A stretch of DNA of 64,000 bases from Bombardia bombarda (Eukaryota > Ascomycota > Sordariomycetes > Sordariales > Lasiosphaeriaceae), in NCBI GenBank assembly GCA_030512295.1, contig JAULSR010000005.1, positions 186,001 through 250,000 of the forward strand. The letters are read 5' to 3'. Below the pieces are notes generated by a model. It was not told where the DNA came from and did no database searches. It saw nothing but the letters and a program-made list of their open reading frames with translations. Below, piece after piece: positions 25,663 through 39,599 of this stretch. The position numbers and the translations under genes are program-made. Positions within the stretch are counted from its first letter, which is position 1, and each line of letters opens with the position of its first letter.

Positions 25663-26107
25663 CCCTGTGGGCAAGACGCGATCTGTATTCACATCGCTGG
25701 CATTGGTCTGCTGGAGGATGGCAACCTTGGTCTGCTCGGGGATGCCAGGGATGAGCTTCTCGGCGATGGCTCTGAGCAGAGTCGACTTGCCCGACCCGTT
25801 CCGTCCTACGAGGGCATAGCGACTGCCAGCCTTGAGGCGCAGCTTGGCATTGTTGAGGATCTCTGTGCCTTCACCCGACTTGGCCGCCCTTTTTCCCTTG
25901 CCTTTGCTGTCGCCGCTGCTACCTGATGTGACGGTGATGCTGAGACCCTCAACGTCCAACTGGAATATTGTTAGTTATTCGTGGCTCAAGGGGGAAAATA
26001 TGCGACAGGCAAAATACCTCCCGATAATTGGGGCTTTCAATGTGAAATCTGGTCTGCTTGCACGACACCAGAATGGTCGAGACAGACTCGGCTGCCATGG
26101 ACGTCAT
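23526..26107 (-). CDS. ABC-F family ATPase (twin ABC, no membrane domain)
   Basis: Four minus-strand exons, 26107-26018, 25959-25542, 25481-25286 and 25218-23526, give 798 aa with phases 0, 1 and 2 preserved. NBD1 has Walker A GRNGSGKST at about 82-90, signature LSGGWRMR at about 299-306 and Walker B LILDEPTNFLD at about 321-331. A long charged ABC-F linker (about 385-455) follows. NBD2 has Walker A GLNGAGKST at about 550-558, signature LSGGQ at about 669-673 and Walker B VLVLDEVTTHLD at about 689-700. The absence of membrane segments and the twin ATPase layout place it in ABC-F, whose members act on ribosomes or translation factors; which eukaryotic member (Gcn20, Arb1 or another) is not determined. 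NBD2 has V where most members have P after DE. A poly-Thr run (about 130-142) comes from a GTT repeat. The C-terminus has an acidic Glu/Asp/Gly stretch. The third intron uses a less common GTGGGT donor. Confidence 0.92.
25625..25661 (-). repeat. GTT microsatellite coding poly-Thr in ABC-F gene
   Basis: Twelve tandem GTT units on the plus strand. On the minus strand they encode about thirteen Thr residues between Walker A and the signature of NBD1. Confidence 0.95.
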
Positions 26108-26943
26108 TTTGGCTTCAAGTTTCCTTCGCTAGAATTTGATGGACGCGCAATTAGAGAGGAATGGTCAGGCTAGAAATTCTCAATTGAACGAAATGAGTTA
26201 CCGAAGTTTTTTAGTCTTTCCCTCGTCACGGGGGTTTTAACCATACAACATGTGGTGGAAAGCACGACCTTGACTCTAGGAAAGGTACCGAGGTACCTCC
26301 TTTTGCAGTTTGCAGCAATGAGAACACCAGCTAACGGCCGATAGGTGACTCACGCCGACCCGACTCACCCCAAATCCAACCTCAAACCCGCTCTAAGCCT
26401 CCTTTCGTCTGTGATTTTTGTATGCAGTAGCACTGCCAGTACCCAATATCAAATACAATAGCTGAATTAATTCGGCAAGGAGTTGCTGACTGAAGTTTTG
26501 ACCGTTCAATTACTAGGTAATGCAAAGTCCTATTTTGCAATTTCTTTATAATTTCACATGGATTTAATTGCTCAGACATCAAGACATCTCTGCCTATGAT
26601 CAGCCAGAAAAATACCCTTTCCCATCCAACCGTCCGAATAATCCAGTCGCGTACACAACCTAGCAAAACGAGGCAAGTGATATAGGCGAGGGGATAGTGA
26701 CAGATAAGAATCGAAAAGAAAACAGACAAAATATCCAGCTATTGTTGTTGTTGAGTGATTACAAGCCCCCCTTATCCCAAAAAAAATCGAGTAAATAAAA
26801 TATGTGTAAAGCTGTCCTCCTATTTTCCCCGCAGGGTGTCATGACCGCCGTCAAGCCACATACGCATCCAACCCTCCCTCAATCCTGCATCAACCCCCTC
26901 CCCCTCTTTTCTGTCCGTTTTTTTGGTATAATTCCCCAATCAC
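26108..26943. other. Tandem intergenic spacer upstream of ABC-F
   Basis: About 835 nt between the ABC-F start (-) and the end of the MFS gene (-). It carries ABC-F promoter sequence and the 3' end of the MFS transcript. An AGGTACCGAGGTACCTCC stretch lies at 26283-26300. No gene is evident. Confidence 0.55.
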
Positions 26944-28851
26944 TTACATCCTTCTCGCCCCATATCCCGGATCGAAACTCGCACTCACATCATACGTCCT
27001 CCCGTGCCCATCAAAATCCGGCGTCACGCTCTTCCCCGTCGATGGATACGACGAGTGGCTCCCCGCACCACCACTAACGTGGCCCATCTCGGCCGCAAAA
27101 GTAGTAGTAGGTACCCATCCCTTGCTTTTCCTCGGGCTCACCTCCTCCATCATCTTGTCAATTTGCTCCAGCGTCAGCCCCTTCATCTCAGGGCAGAGGA
27201 AGTAGGCAAACGTCAAGCTCAAGAAACAAAAGCTGCCCCAGATGAAAAACACCTTGGGCCCCAGATCCGCTGAGCCCGCCGAGTTGCCCACCATGTAAGG
27301 GGTAATGACTGCGATGATGCAATTCCACAGCCAGTTGGCTGCCGTTGATATTCCCACCCCACGCGAACGAATCGGCAGCGGGAAGCTCTCGCCGACAATG
27401 ACCCATGCCGTCGGCCCCCACGTCACAGCGAAGATGGCAATATTGATGCAGATGAAGGCGATCATAGCTTTGACAGCCCCGTCGTTATGCACCTCGGCCT
27501 GTCCCGCCGTGACGCCAATGATTGCCACAATGTACGACATGATAATCATGCCGATGGCGCCCCAGATGAGCAGAGCCCGTCGGCCAAAGTACTCGATGGA
27601 CCAGAAGGAAATCGGCGTCATGATGACGTTGACCAGCGTTGTAACGAGCGAGATGAAAAAGGGGTTGCTAATCGTTCCAAGCTGCTGGAAAAAGGTCGTG
27701 CCAAAGTAAAAGATAAAGTTGATGCCCGTGAGCTGTTGGAACATTTGTAGGCCGGCGCCTAGCAGGATACGTCGCAGATTGCTGTTGCCCTTATGGATCG
27801 ACCCGTGGAAGCACGCCATCCATGAGCCAATGTAGCTCGTCTGCGGGACGACTTGCAGTTCGTACTCGTTGTTGGCCACAATCTCGGCGAGCTCGTCCTT
27901 GATGTACTCAGACTCGATGGGCTGGCCGCGGACAAATGCCAGGGCAGTGGCGGCTGATTGGAGCTGACCCTTCATGACGTAGTAACGAGGGGACTCGGCT
28001 AAGTAAAGGATGAGTATCGACAGAACAGTACGACAGTAGGTGGTCTAGGGTGGATGGTGGCTGGGGGCTAGAGGCTGGGGGCTGAAGAGGGAATGACTTA
28101 CGGAGAATAAACAACCCAGTACCTAGGATCAAAGCCCACAGAAACTGTACTCCAATTGGAATCCGATACGAGCCGGTATCGTTTCTGTTCTGCGTCGCGT
28201 AGACGACACAATTCGCTAGCAGTATGCCAACCGTGATACAAAACTGGTACGCGGCGACCATGGCGCCACGGACCTTCCTGGGCGCGATCTCTGACATGTA
28301 TAGGATAATAACCGACGAGATGAAGCCGACGCCCAGCCCGGCTACTAGCCGTCCAAAAACAAAGAGCACCTGCTGGTTCGTCGACGAGATCTGCAATATA
28401 CAACCGAGGGTGAAGATCATGCACCCAGCAATAATCGTCGGCCGGCGGCCCACAAAGTCGGCAATATCTCCAGCGATGAGGGCCCCAAAGAAAGTGCCGC
28501 AGGACAGAATCGACGTCATTAGAGACTTTGTCGACGACGAAAGGCCAAATGCGGTCCGGTCAACGCCAATGGGCGTGCTGGTGGCGTAGTTATATTCCAC
28601 CCCCGTATACAGCGTGATGAAGTACGGCATGCCCAAGACACCGGACATCCAGCCTGTGTCATAGCCAAAGACTACGTTCGGCACCAGCACCGTCAGCACT
28701 TGTCAAAGGTCATGACTCCCATATTCATTGCCAACTTACAGAGTCCTCCACATGCTGCAAAGACACAGACCATGTAGGCCTTAAAGGTGACCGGGGCTTC
28801 GATCCTCGAGAGGTCGGACGTACCCACGAGGGGGATAACTCCGCCGCCCAT
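26944..28851 (-). CDS. MFS sugar (monosaccharide) transporter
   Basis: Three minus-strand exons, 28851-28740, 28671-28102 and 27998-26944, give 578 aa. Introns have GTAAGT donors and TAG acceptors, and the joins restore ACGGLFFGYDTGWMSGVLGM and LFILPESPRYYVMKG. The protein has the 12-segment sugar-porter (MFS) architecture: FFGYD in TM1, DFVGRRP at about residues 109-115, PESPRYY in the cytoplasmic loop, QQLTGINFIFYF at about 315-326, YFGRRALL in the second GRR motif and CPEMKGLTLEQID near 496 (T of PETKG replaced by M). The N-terminus (MGGGVIPLVGTSDLSRIEAP) resembles high-affinity fungal glucose/monosaccharide transporters. The function is transport of hexoses across the plasma membrane; specificity cannot be read from the sequence. 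The C-terminal tail is hydrophilic. It may be a promoter-adjacent neighbour of the desert to its right. Confidence 0.93.
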
Positions 28852-31800
28852 TGTTACCTCCTACGCCGAGGGCGATGGCCGATATCGTGTTTGAGTATGT
28901 TGAAGCTTGTGTAAGTGAGCGAGTGTGAAAACTCGTCCAGCTTTCAAGATGGGAAGAGAATATCTTGGGGGCAGCACGGCATAAGAAGGTGAGACAGCAA
29001 GCAAGGAAAGTGGGGCGCCGGGGGTGGGATGTTATATGAAGGCTTCTTCTATCCAAAAGCACAACGCGAGCCGTGACGAACGCTCTGGGCTCCTCGGAGC
29101 TGGAATTTAGTGTACCCCTAGAATCCTAACCGCAAACCGTGTGACATAGAAAAGAAAAGGGTAGTCAAGACAATGAACAAGGGCAGGGTGAGGGTGCAGA
29201 ATCCGGGGGGAATCCGAGCCATACAGCAACAACTTTGCTTCTTTTGCTTCTTTTGTTAGCGCGCTACTCCTTGGGGGGGTCTGGGCAAGACTAAGAGGCG
29301 CCACCAGCGACCCTCGAAAACAGCGGTTGAAAAGCCCCCCCCTAACGCTGCAGCAAAACCAAGGCGCCCTTGTTGTCGTCGTGCACCTTGTTGCCCAGCT
29401 TGTTGTTGGACCTTGGACCCTACTAGCACCGTTGTCAAGAGTCTAGGATTTTTACCCCTGTTAGAACCACGCGAGCCAGACAGAGACGGGGTAACAGTAT
29501 GAAATGCGGGAGGGAGAGGAGTCAGTCTTTCCCCAGGCTTCTGGTCAACTCTCCATACTGTTACGCCTCCACGAGTCTATGTGGCATTACTAACTGTAAG
29601 GCGGAGGGACCCAGACTGAGGGCTCTGCTGGTTCAGAGACTGCTGCCAGCAGGCATTCCAGGCTGAACTGACCACTGACAAGTGCTCAACAGCTGCGAGT
29701 GATTGTGTTCGCTCACGGCACAGTTCAAGACGGAAAGAAAGGGCCAATGATGATTGATCGAGTTCAGCATCCGACGCACCGGACAAGTGTCTCAAGAGCC
29801 GGAGAGCCGTACGTTAATGTGATTGGTGTGTTGCCAAGGCTGCACCATCCATTGCCCAGTCTTTGACGACACCACCTCTCGGTCGACGCCCTTAATCAGC
29901 AGCATGGTCGCACACCATTCGTACAAAGAAGAGACCTGTTTCGCGACCAAAAGAGATTATCTCGACTCTGTATCGACGCCACATGTATGCACATGGTCAG
30001 CTTGATGGATCTGCGCCGCTGCCTCCCTTGGTTGGCTATGGGAGCGACCAGATTCTGCGAGAGGCGCCGGATTGGACGATGATCACGATGTTGGCCACTG
30101 AGGAATCTCAGCCCCTCCCCCGCGGATGCGTGCCGTGGAAAATGCCGGCCATGGATGTCGAGAGAAAACAAAAATGCGTAGCGCGATAACCCCAGAGCAG
30201 GCTAGCAGCTGGCACGCCGCCGCCCGTCTCGCTTGTCTCGTTAGGAGAATTTATTCGGATATGAATGATGGAAAGTGGAACAGATTGGTTAGATAGCTGA
30301 GGTAGCGCATCGTTGCTCAGGTCTTAGTGAAATGATTATTCAATAATGGGAAGATAGCCTCATCGCCTTGTCTCAGACCCTTCGTTTTAGATTGAGCAGG
30401 ACAGTCAAGACGGCCGACATGTTGAGCATCCAGCTTCAGCCCTAGGTGAGGAGGTGGTGAGGTGGTGTCGGGTGTTGGGGAAATTGTGTAACGTGCAATG
30501 CAAATCCAAGGACCTCAGCGTTCCATTTGGACAAGCGCGGTACAGTATTCGTACCTCGCTCGGACAGCTCGCCAAATAAGGCTGGGGTCGTCTTGGGACT
30601 GGTAGACCAAAGGCAGGAGCACCTGCAGCAGGCCATAGCGCCTTTTTCATGCCGGGAAATTGATACCCAGACCTAGACACTAGTGATGAGACGATGCGGG
30701 CACATCGTACGGTGTAAACCTACTGCTGTGGAACTGACAAAACCGGGAAGCAACCAACGGCAGTTGCGAGGCAGTCGCACCTGCTGCAACACACAACGGT
30801 CCTCCAACGGCATCAGGCATTGTGCGAATTGAGAAGGCACGACCAATCTTTTCTTGAGATTGCAGTCCGTGGGTACCTAAGGTACCGTGCATGGACTTTG
30901 AAGGTTGATTGCCATGATCAATCCTTCCTCACTTGCTCACCCAACAAATTATGGCCAGTTGATGGATAATGATTGGGGTCAAGACCTCGTCGATCAAAGA
31001 GCAAACCGATCTTCGCCAAGCCATCCGTCAGATGCAGAGTTCCCGCACTCTGGTCCCTCCGTCACTCCGGGCCCCCAATCTGGAAATCCACAATGTCGAC
31101 TGACGCATTCGCTATGGAGCACAATTGCATCCAAGATGAGGATCGTGGTTCAAGCGAGTCAAAAAGAAACGTCTGCAAGGGAACTGCGCCTGTTGCGGCT
31201 CTGGTTATCCTTCGTGCAAGGGCCAAGGGGAAGTGCTACAGTAGCATCCGCGCGGCATAGCATACCGCCCCCGCCCGAGCCCAGGCCATCTTGGCGCTGT
31301 ATCCGTTCTGCAGATCGTCGTAGCTGAAGTGAAACGATGATCGTGAGGGAATAACAACAAAACACTATCTTATTCGCATCTGTTCTTCATCATATCTCTT
31401 TTTTGCTTTTTCCTTTTGTCTCTTTCCTTTTGTCTCTTTTTACCCTACCGCTCTAAGCGGAGAAATCGGACTTTCTGCACAAACTCGATGCTTCAAGAGG
31501 TGAGCCCTTCAGGCTTCAAGTTTGGGTGTCACGATATGTGACCGAGGTCCATTCTTTGCTGCAATATGAGAAATCACATGATTTGCTGGACTTTTCCATC
31601 TTCCCCTAAAAAAGCTGAATCTGGTCTTTTGCACAGTGGCTAAAAGCATATGTGATCCAACCTATGTTCATGGACTCGTTTCTCTAGAGCCAAGACCTCT
31701 AGATCAACATTCAGGCATCATGTCGCGATTCACCAGAGGAGATATTTTCTTTCGTCATTTCTCAAGTTTCAAAATGCTTTGAAGTCGGTCGGTATCTTTA

Positions 31801-34800
31801 AATTCTACGATATCCAGGATTTTTTATTTTAGTTACTTTCAATTCGGCCGAGTGGGATCCGAACTCAAATCACTATTGGTACCTAAGAAAAGCTTCTTTC
31901 ATTCCAAATGCCAAAGTGCAAAGACAACAACGGAGAGATCAGCAGAAATACTTTCAGCAGCCTGAACAATAAAAGCATTGTCAGAAAACGCACCCAGGAG
32001 TGTTTGTCGTAGTTGTATCTACTATTGCTACCCTAGTGTTAGGTGTTGCAACCTAACCTACACTTTCCCTATTTTACCCCATACACACTACTACCACCAT
32101 CATCATGACAATAAGCGTAAACTGAAATATGACAGGCTCAACGCCTCACGGCCGCGGCTGGAAAAGGCATGCAACCGACCCCATATTTCATCGGCCCGCC
32201 AAATACAACACAAAATTGCCACGCGAGTGACAGCGACGGCGAGAAGGGAGGACCCGCGAGGCAAGGTCTAGAGTCTAGCGGCTCTTCATTCGGCCCGAAT
32301 CAACAACCTCTATGGAACCTCACTCCATCCTCCAGATTGAGGCACGTTCGCCTCGAGGCCACCGAGAGAGAATATGCACATCCAGGGCTGGATCCGATGA
32401 GCTTAAATTGACCTCTGCTTTGTGTCATGGTGATTCTGGGGAAGTGAGGGTGGGTATGTATAAATAAACCCCTATTTGTCACTCCATACCTTTGGTTCTT
32501 ATTCGAGACTGGATTGTCAACAACAGATGACAATGGAGATTGTCTTGATCCGTATTGAGTGCTACGGCCGGGGTCTGTGTTTGTCTCATGGCTTCTTGGT
32601 GTTTCACTTCAGAGTTGCGCTCGAAATCTCTTTCTTCACTCCCCCTTTGCAGTGTCAACGTGGAGATGCGGATCCGAGGTAGTCGGTTAGCGAGAGGCCA
32701 TGGAGCGGGAATGGGCGACCTATCCAAGCCGGATAGGGGCCAGTCAGCCACTGTATATCACAAAACGTGGAAAGTATCATCACCATCACATGTCGTTGCA
32801 ATTTCAAAGTTCGCCCAAGAACACACATGGGAGCTTTCCTAACTCAGGAGAACAATGCCTTGGATTCCCAGCGCCGTTCATTGTTCTCCATCCGCATGCA
32901 TCGAGCTTGGCACAACACACGACCACCATCAAAATAAGGCGTCATGTTTTGAGAGACCGTGGAGATGCTTCCTCGGCTCCGCGCGTCCACTCAATCTCCC
33001 ACCCGCGCGCCTTGGTCCAGCCACGTTTCGTCCCCTCGAGTATCTCACGCGCCACAATTATCACAAGGCGTGGCTTTCTTTGAACTTTTCGCCCTGACGT
33101 CTTGGCCTCTTCATTGTTGGGATTTGGAATGCCACGTGGTGGCTGACATTTAGTTCATTGTTCCCGCTCTCATCCGATCGGATAGCGGAGGCGGGTGGAC
33201 CAGTGCCACCGACGGGATGGGCTTGCCACGAGATGCTAACGCGGAATTTTGATCCGGTCTGGCTGGATGGTGACGGCATTCGGCGGCTACATCCTGCCCT
33301 TAGATAGCGGGCAAGCATATACATGTTCGATCGGACCAGACAAAGAAAGGGGGAAGAACCAGTGTCTGGTTCTCTTGCGCATTAGGCAAGAAGAGTGCAT
33401 GAACTCTCTCTTGATGCTTGCGGCCTGTCCCTCTTCTGATGGAATGTTTACTCAGCCTTTTGATTCAGATAGATGCCTTGTAGGCACGGCCGGTAGACTC
33501 CTTGCTCATGTTGTTGAGGTAGTCAGTAGCCGATGGCAATGGCCATATCCGATGTACTGCTTAGTCAAAGGTCGGCGTTAGGGTTCAATCTGATAGACGT
33601 TGTCATGACATTCGTTCTCTCTTCAACATAACTCTCACTCGGGAGTCTTTAGGGACTAGACAGTGGATCTAACATTATGAAGCTATCAAAGGTTTTCTCC
33701 AGAGGTGCACTGGTAGCCACTGCCCTGAGGCCGGGAATCCACATAGTCTTGGATCGTGACTTGAAGACGGACACTGATGCCTACTAACGAATGTGACACT
33801 TGTAACTGATCTGACAGGAAGTTATTGTGACTGAGTTTGCAGAGATTCCGGTATATAGGCTCACTGGTTGGCTCAGCAGTTTCAGAACGCTCAATCTCGG
33901 CGTTCCAGCATGACCTTGGCCGAACTTTGTTCATTGAGAATCATCAAAATGGAACGAATAGCAAATATATAATGACCTGATTACCTGAAGATAAGTGTAC
34001 GCTATGTCACTCGCGTTGACAGTTGCTTGATAGGAAATATGGTTTAACATCAAGTGAACCGGCAGTAAGAACTGAATTGGTCCGTTACGTAGCATTGTGT
34101 ATCTGATGGAAAGAGGTCGTCTAAACTAGGAGATACACAACTTCTACTGCTCTGTAGATATTACAGAGTTGTAACATGGATGACACTAGTCGCTTGTGTC
34201 ATAAGTCAGTTCATTGTCATTCATATTGTGGGCAATGCACTGGGCTCATGTTGACATAGAATCACAGTATCAAATACTTTCGACTATCAAAAAAGGTCCA
34301 TAGCATAGATACATGTAAAGATGACATTTGAAAGCTGCTAACGTAGCTGTTATCTGTGGCCAATCCTTCACCATACCCAATCATGGCGTTGCGATGAACA
34401 GACTGGAAGTGAGGCCATCGAATACCACTATTCTAATAAAGAAATCCAAAAGAAAGGATAAACAGTATCATATCCTTCCTAAAAACACAGCTTTTGCCAT
34501 GAAGGAACATTGTTTTAACGTGCTTTTGTCACCCTTGAGGTTTGTTTACACCCCTGACTGAAGATAGTCTCCGTTCCTTCCCCCAACAGTCACACAAGTC
34601 GACAAATAATGGCAAAGTGAAAGCCCAAAGTAACCTGCAGTTACCCCTGTGAAATTCCGCTGAACAGTTTATCTCCAAGCTAGATCAAATCAGGTTCCAA
34701 GTGTCGAACTATCGCCCCCATCATCCCTCAAGCACATTATAGCAAGACTCTCGACCCACTCCCTATCCACGACGGGGCGCAAAAGGGCGTAAAACTCCCA

Positions 34801-37800
34801 CTCAGCCTTCTCCCCACAGCAAATTAAATGAATGACCCTATCAGATGGGGCCCCCTTACCTATCCGGACCGTATGCACAGATACCCACTCCACCCTCGGG
34901 TGGCGATGAAATCATGTAACGGCGGCGTGGTTACTCCCTTTCCGCGACACAGTTACACCTGAAAACATGAGAGGCTGGAGACGCGCTCGTTATTCGATCA
35001 TGTCACCGCACACAACTGTGTTGTTGGTGTTTGACCATCAAGTAGCAAAAGTACTTTACAGCAGGTGACTTTCTAACGACGGGAAATATGATCAAACGTG
35101 AGACATAGCACCGGCTGGCTTCCTGATATTCTCCAACAGTCTTGGGTCTACTAAACAGTAGCTCTGTTGCAAATAGACGACCGAGTAGCTGCTAACAAGG
35201 TGAAACTATGGGGATCCGTAAAGGAAAATACCAACCTCCCCTTTTCAGTGAGGATTCCGGAACTACCTATCACGTGTGTTACGGAACACCAAACTCCAGC
35301 CATCAAAACAAGACAAACAAACATGAGCCGTTGCGCTTCATATCTCGTCCATACCATGCTCATCGTACACCAGGCCACACGAGACGAGACAAACTAGCTG
35401 TCGTGTGACTTGACCCTGCCTTCAAACACCGCAGATACCAATCACTGCCTAACCGTAAATAACTTCTCATGCATTGCATGAACCGGCCACCGAGTAGATA
35501 GGCCACGCGGTGAGCCGGTGGATACCAGCGGGCCCATCTAGCCACGAACGTCACTCCCACCTTTATGGATCACCTACATGGATCTGACTTGCATTACGCA
35601 AGCTAGAGAGCAGAGACATCTCCTACTTGCTATCTATGTACCACCCCAAGATATCGAGTACCCACTTGTACCCAGCCAGACCTCTTCTAATTCACCGGCT
35701 TCCACGGAGTGAGCATGCGTGTGTGTAGTCCCCCCGTCCAGATCCACCTCTCTTACTCCGACATAGCTCCCCAAAGGGCGCAGTACCGCCGCCCCCAACC
35801 CCGACAGGATGCCCTCTCCCGACACTAACAACGTACCCCAGCCTCTTGATTACTCTTTTTTTCTTTACCCCACGTTATAGGTTCCGGTCTCTCGCAGATG
35901 AGGATCAACACCGCCTATGGCATGCCTCTATTCCCTCCTCCCCTTCATCCTTCATCCTTCCATTCCTTCCCTTCAAAGTCCAGAGCATCATGCCAGCTCC
36001 TATCCGTTTGTCTCGAGAGTTTACTGAGAATAGAGCACGGCTCTTCGGCATCTACAGACAGGATCTCCCCCGTCCCGCGCCTTGTGCTCTTCTTGATCCT
36101 TCGCGACGCCTGCATCATGCTGGTGAGTGGCCGAGGAAGCAATTTAAACAAACAGATAGGCCAGTCAAAGTTGGACAGTAAAGCACTGGGGAAGACAAGA
36201 GGAATCAAAAGGATTGCTGGAAGAGCAGCTACCCCCCAACCCATGTGAGGTACTCAACTGGTGTAAGACAAAAAAGAGGAAGAGTAACGTGCCACTCCAT
36301 CCCCATGCTACGAAACACGTATGTCTGTCTGAACCCCCCTATCGTCACAAGGTATTCTTCCCCACAACCTTCCCACCATCTAGATAAACATCTGAATTTG
36401 TCAGTATGACAAAAATGATGAGAGCACAAGAAAGTACCCAATTACCATCATCACTTATTGTGTTACCCTAGCCCCGAAATATCCGAGCTGATCTGGCATT
36501 AAGCCTATCATCATATCATAACCCTAATTTCGTAAGACGAGCCCATCTCACCGAAGTAACAGGATATACTTGTTCCAATCTCCTTGCTGTTTGTCACCTT
36601 CATCTGCCGTAGGTAGACAGGCCAGACTTGATCTTCCGCTCCCAGCCCCACCCACCAAGCAGCAGCACCCACATTGCCCACCACCATCACCACTGTCAGG
36701 TTGTACATAAGCACATACACACTTATCCAGATACTTCCGACAGCAACATCACTACTGTAGGTACACAATGAAACGATACACACACAGTCAGCTACAAACC
36801 ACAAGCACGTCCTACAGCCGCCCCCTGATATAAAGGTACCTTCCAGAAGCTGATAGCTTGGGGGCCAATTACGGCACAAAAAAGAAAATTCTTCCTACCC
36901 TCCTGCATACCAGAAAGGAAGAAACCACACAAAGGCGAGCTTGAGGCGGCGCGATGATACCCGCCGTCGCCACCGCCGCAGCCCTACACTCCCACAACAA
37001 ACACGCTTGTCACTGTTGAGACTCACTCTTGGTATCCCCAGGTACCAGAATAGAAACCAGCCCACAGCATACATTGGTTCTATCCCAATGTTTGTTCAAA
37101 TAGTACATACATCCTCTCCCATACACCAACACATCTCGGAGCGGACTTGACCGCGAAGCAAAAAACCGTAAAGTGACCAGTTATGGATAGAAGCCGCCCA
37201 GCCAGCCCAATCAACAACACTATCAGGGACGGGGGCCGACCACGGTCCGATGCGAAACATGCATGATGGACAGAAACAAGCATTATGATGTATTCCGTTT
37301 GGTCTGGTCTGACGTATAAGCTCCGTGAATGCAAAAGCAAGTAAAAAAATAAAAAAAAAAGCTCCTATGCATTAGAATGGTGCTACCACCTATACTATAC
37401 ACCCAGGGAGGAGTACCCTCGGGGATATCATGCACAACAAACATTTGGGTAAAGATGCATAACTTGCACCTGTCATCCTCCCATGGTACACAAACAAAGT
37501 GTGCCCAGCCAGCTCAACAAATTCTGTCAAATAGTTTCAGATAATACAAATCATCATGTTGAAGACGACGTACTATTTTGTTTTTGTTTTGACCTGTGCT
37601 CTGCTGGCTGTAATGGCACGTCGTCATAATAATATTGTCAACTGGATGGAGTCCGTCTAGACCAAACATCACCAACGTCCTATGACAAGCTGATCAATAG
37701 CAGAGACTGTGATCCTATTGATGGTCAACATATGAACCAAACAACATCATAGAATATGTACCTACTGTACTGTACTATACTGTATGAATTGAAGCACCAC

Positions 37801-38980
37801 CGGCAGAAATTGAACAATCCTCCTTCCTCTAGTCATAAGTATCGTCAGCAGCACAAACTGCAGCGCCCCATATCTAACGCTACAAATCTTGGCTTCGACT
37901 GAGTTCTGAAAGGAACGGGGCGGCAGCGGTCTGTGCCGAACTGACACGACATGACATGACACCTTGCTTGATGTTTGGATCCCACAAGCTGGGCTGACTG
38001 ACACGGCACGTTGGGGGAACGTCAAAATGTCTTGGCAACAGTAATCGGCAACAGAAAAAGAGGCACCGCCGGTCGGAACAAACCAATGGATCTACTAATA
38101 CTAAAGATCTCGACAGTCTTAAGGCACAACTCCATCAACAAATCTCCGAGCCAAGTCGAGCGGGTGTCATCATGGCATAGGACAGAAAACATAAAATAGA
38201 GACGGCCATGTGTACATGTCGGCCATCCCCGGTGAATGTAGTTGGTGAGGGATAGAGGCGTGTTTGCGCCATGTCCCCGGTTGGCACTTGTAGGTGCCAG
38301 CGATTGGAACTTTCAGTTTCCCTGCAGACTTGACTGTTCGTTCACCGCTTCAAATGCTGCAGCTTCATGTAAGGATCTATCTTGACACACAGCCGGTTTA
38401 TTGTTTATTTCTCTAAATGGACCGTGCCGCCGAGGATCGGTTGCATGTCTTGTTGAAACCAACCCAAGAAACTTACCTAGTGTCCCAGATTCCCAACTGA
38501 GATCGTCATCGTCAACTGCTAAACTGATAACTGATCAGCCAAGACCATTAGCTCTCCGTCTTGGACTTGGGCAGTTACCCAGTCTCCCTTAGGACCATCG
38601 GGGTTCCCGGCAGGCCGTTCCGAGGATAACTATCAGATGTTATGGCGCCCTGCCTATTATGTGGTGTATGTGTTGTTCGCTTTCCTTATTTCGACAAGTC
38701 TGGTACTTGATGGCTGACGAGAGATTTGGCTTGTTCGGCAAACCTCTTATCCTTGCAAGGTGGTGGTGAACCATTTAAAAGTCTCCAATAAACAACATAG
38801 CACGGTGTCTTCCGCCATGTTGTCTAAGGCGGTGAGCGGCATTGCATCATTGTATCTGTCTAGCAGATTTAGGGGTCCCCATTCTGCTCGGTGGCCGAAA
38901 CGATAGTACCGGCGCATGCAAAGGCAGCATGACGCCAGTGAGTATTCTGGTAGATCCCGGGAATAGGGAAATAGGGGCAT

Positions 38981-39014
38981 GGCGGCGGCGGCGGCAGCGG
39001 CGGCGGCGGCGGCA
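38981..39014 (+). repeat. GGC trinucleotide repeat
   Basis: About eleven GGC units with one AGC interruption, in the gene desert. It produces poly-Ala or poly-Gly/Pro frames that are not genes. Confidence 0.9.
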
Positions 39015-39411
39015 CCCCCCCGGAAAACACACACACAAGGTACGTGACACAGAAATCTGCAACAACAGCCATGGAGAATTCCCCAGATTCGTCAGAACAC
39101 ACAACAGAAAGCGCCACCGATGACTCTGCAGGACGTGTAAGACAAGTCTAACCTCCATGAGGGCTAGGCAGATCTAGAGCATACGCGATACGTAGGGTCG
39201 GCCGCCCCGGAACAAGATGCGATCAACTCTTCAACGAGAACTAACAGCATGTCGAGTGTCGACGACGACTTGTCAGCCCATCACGTGGGACACCCCTTAG
39301 TGTACAGATGGAGGCTCTCTGTTGCCGATAATCCAAAAGGAGTTGCGGAGTAAGCGCCACCAGGATTGAGTGTGAGCCCTTGCGTCCACTGGGGAGGGGG
39401 GTTGGCAGTCC

Positions 39412-39599
39412 TCACACCGAAGACGAAGACCGAGAGACAAGCCGATCTATCCAGCCAGCGTAGGATGACCAGTCTTCTTTCTCCACTGGCACGACGGTAG
39501 ACTAGAAAAAGAGAAGAGCAAAGCCTGGTATGAAATTGACAGGCACGGATGATGCTTGATGGGCACTAACCCAAAGAGCAGCACTTGCTCACTCACCAT
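39412..39599 (-). CDS. Tentative 30-residue spliced ORF (very low confidence)
   Basis: An ATG at 39599 is followed directly by a consensus donor (GTGAGT, from 39596). A polypyrimidine tract and TTTTTCTAG acceptor lie 95 nt downstream, and exon 2 (39501-39412) is in frame to a stop. The peptide would read MSTVVPVEKEDWSSYAGWID then a short tail, 30 aa. No signal peptide or family is recognised. The splice-like pair and the pyrimidine tract are visible; everything else, including that it is translated, is inference. It could equally be a non-coding RNA with an intron or chance. Confidence 0.15.

Noticed and set aside
30905..31327. 140-codon frame in the desert
   Set aside because: No recognisable domain, Ser/Pro-rich composition, and other frames are also open; probably chance.
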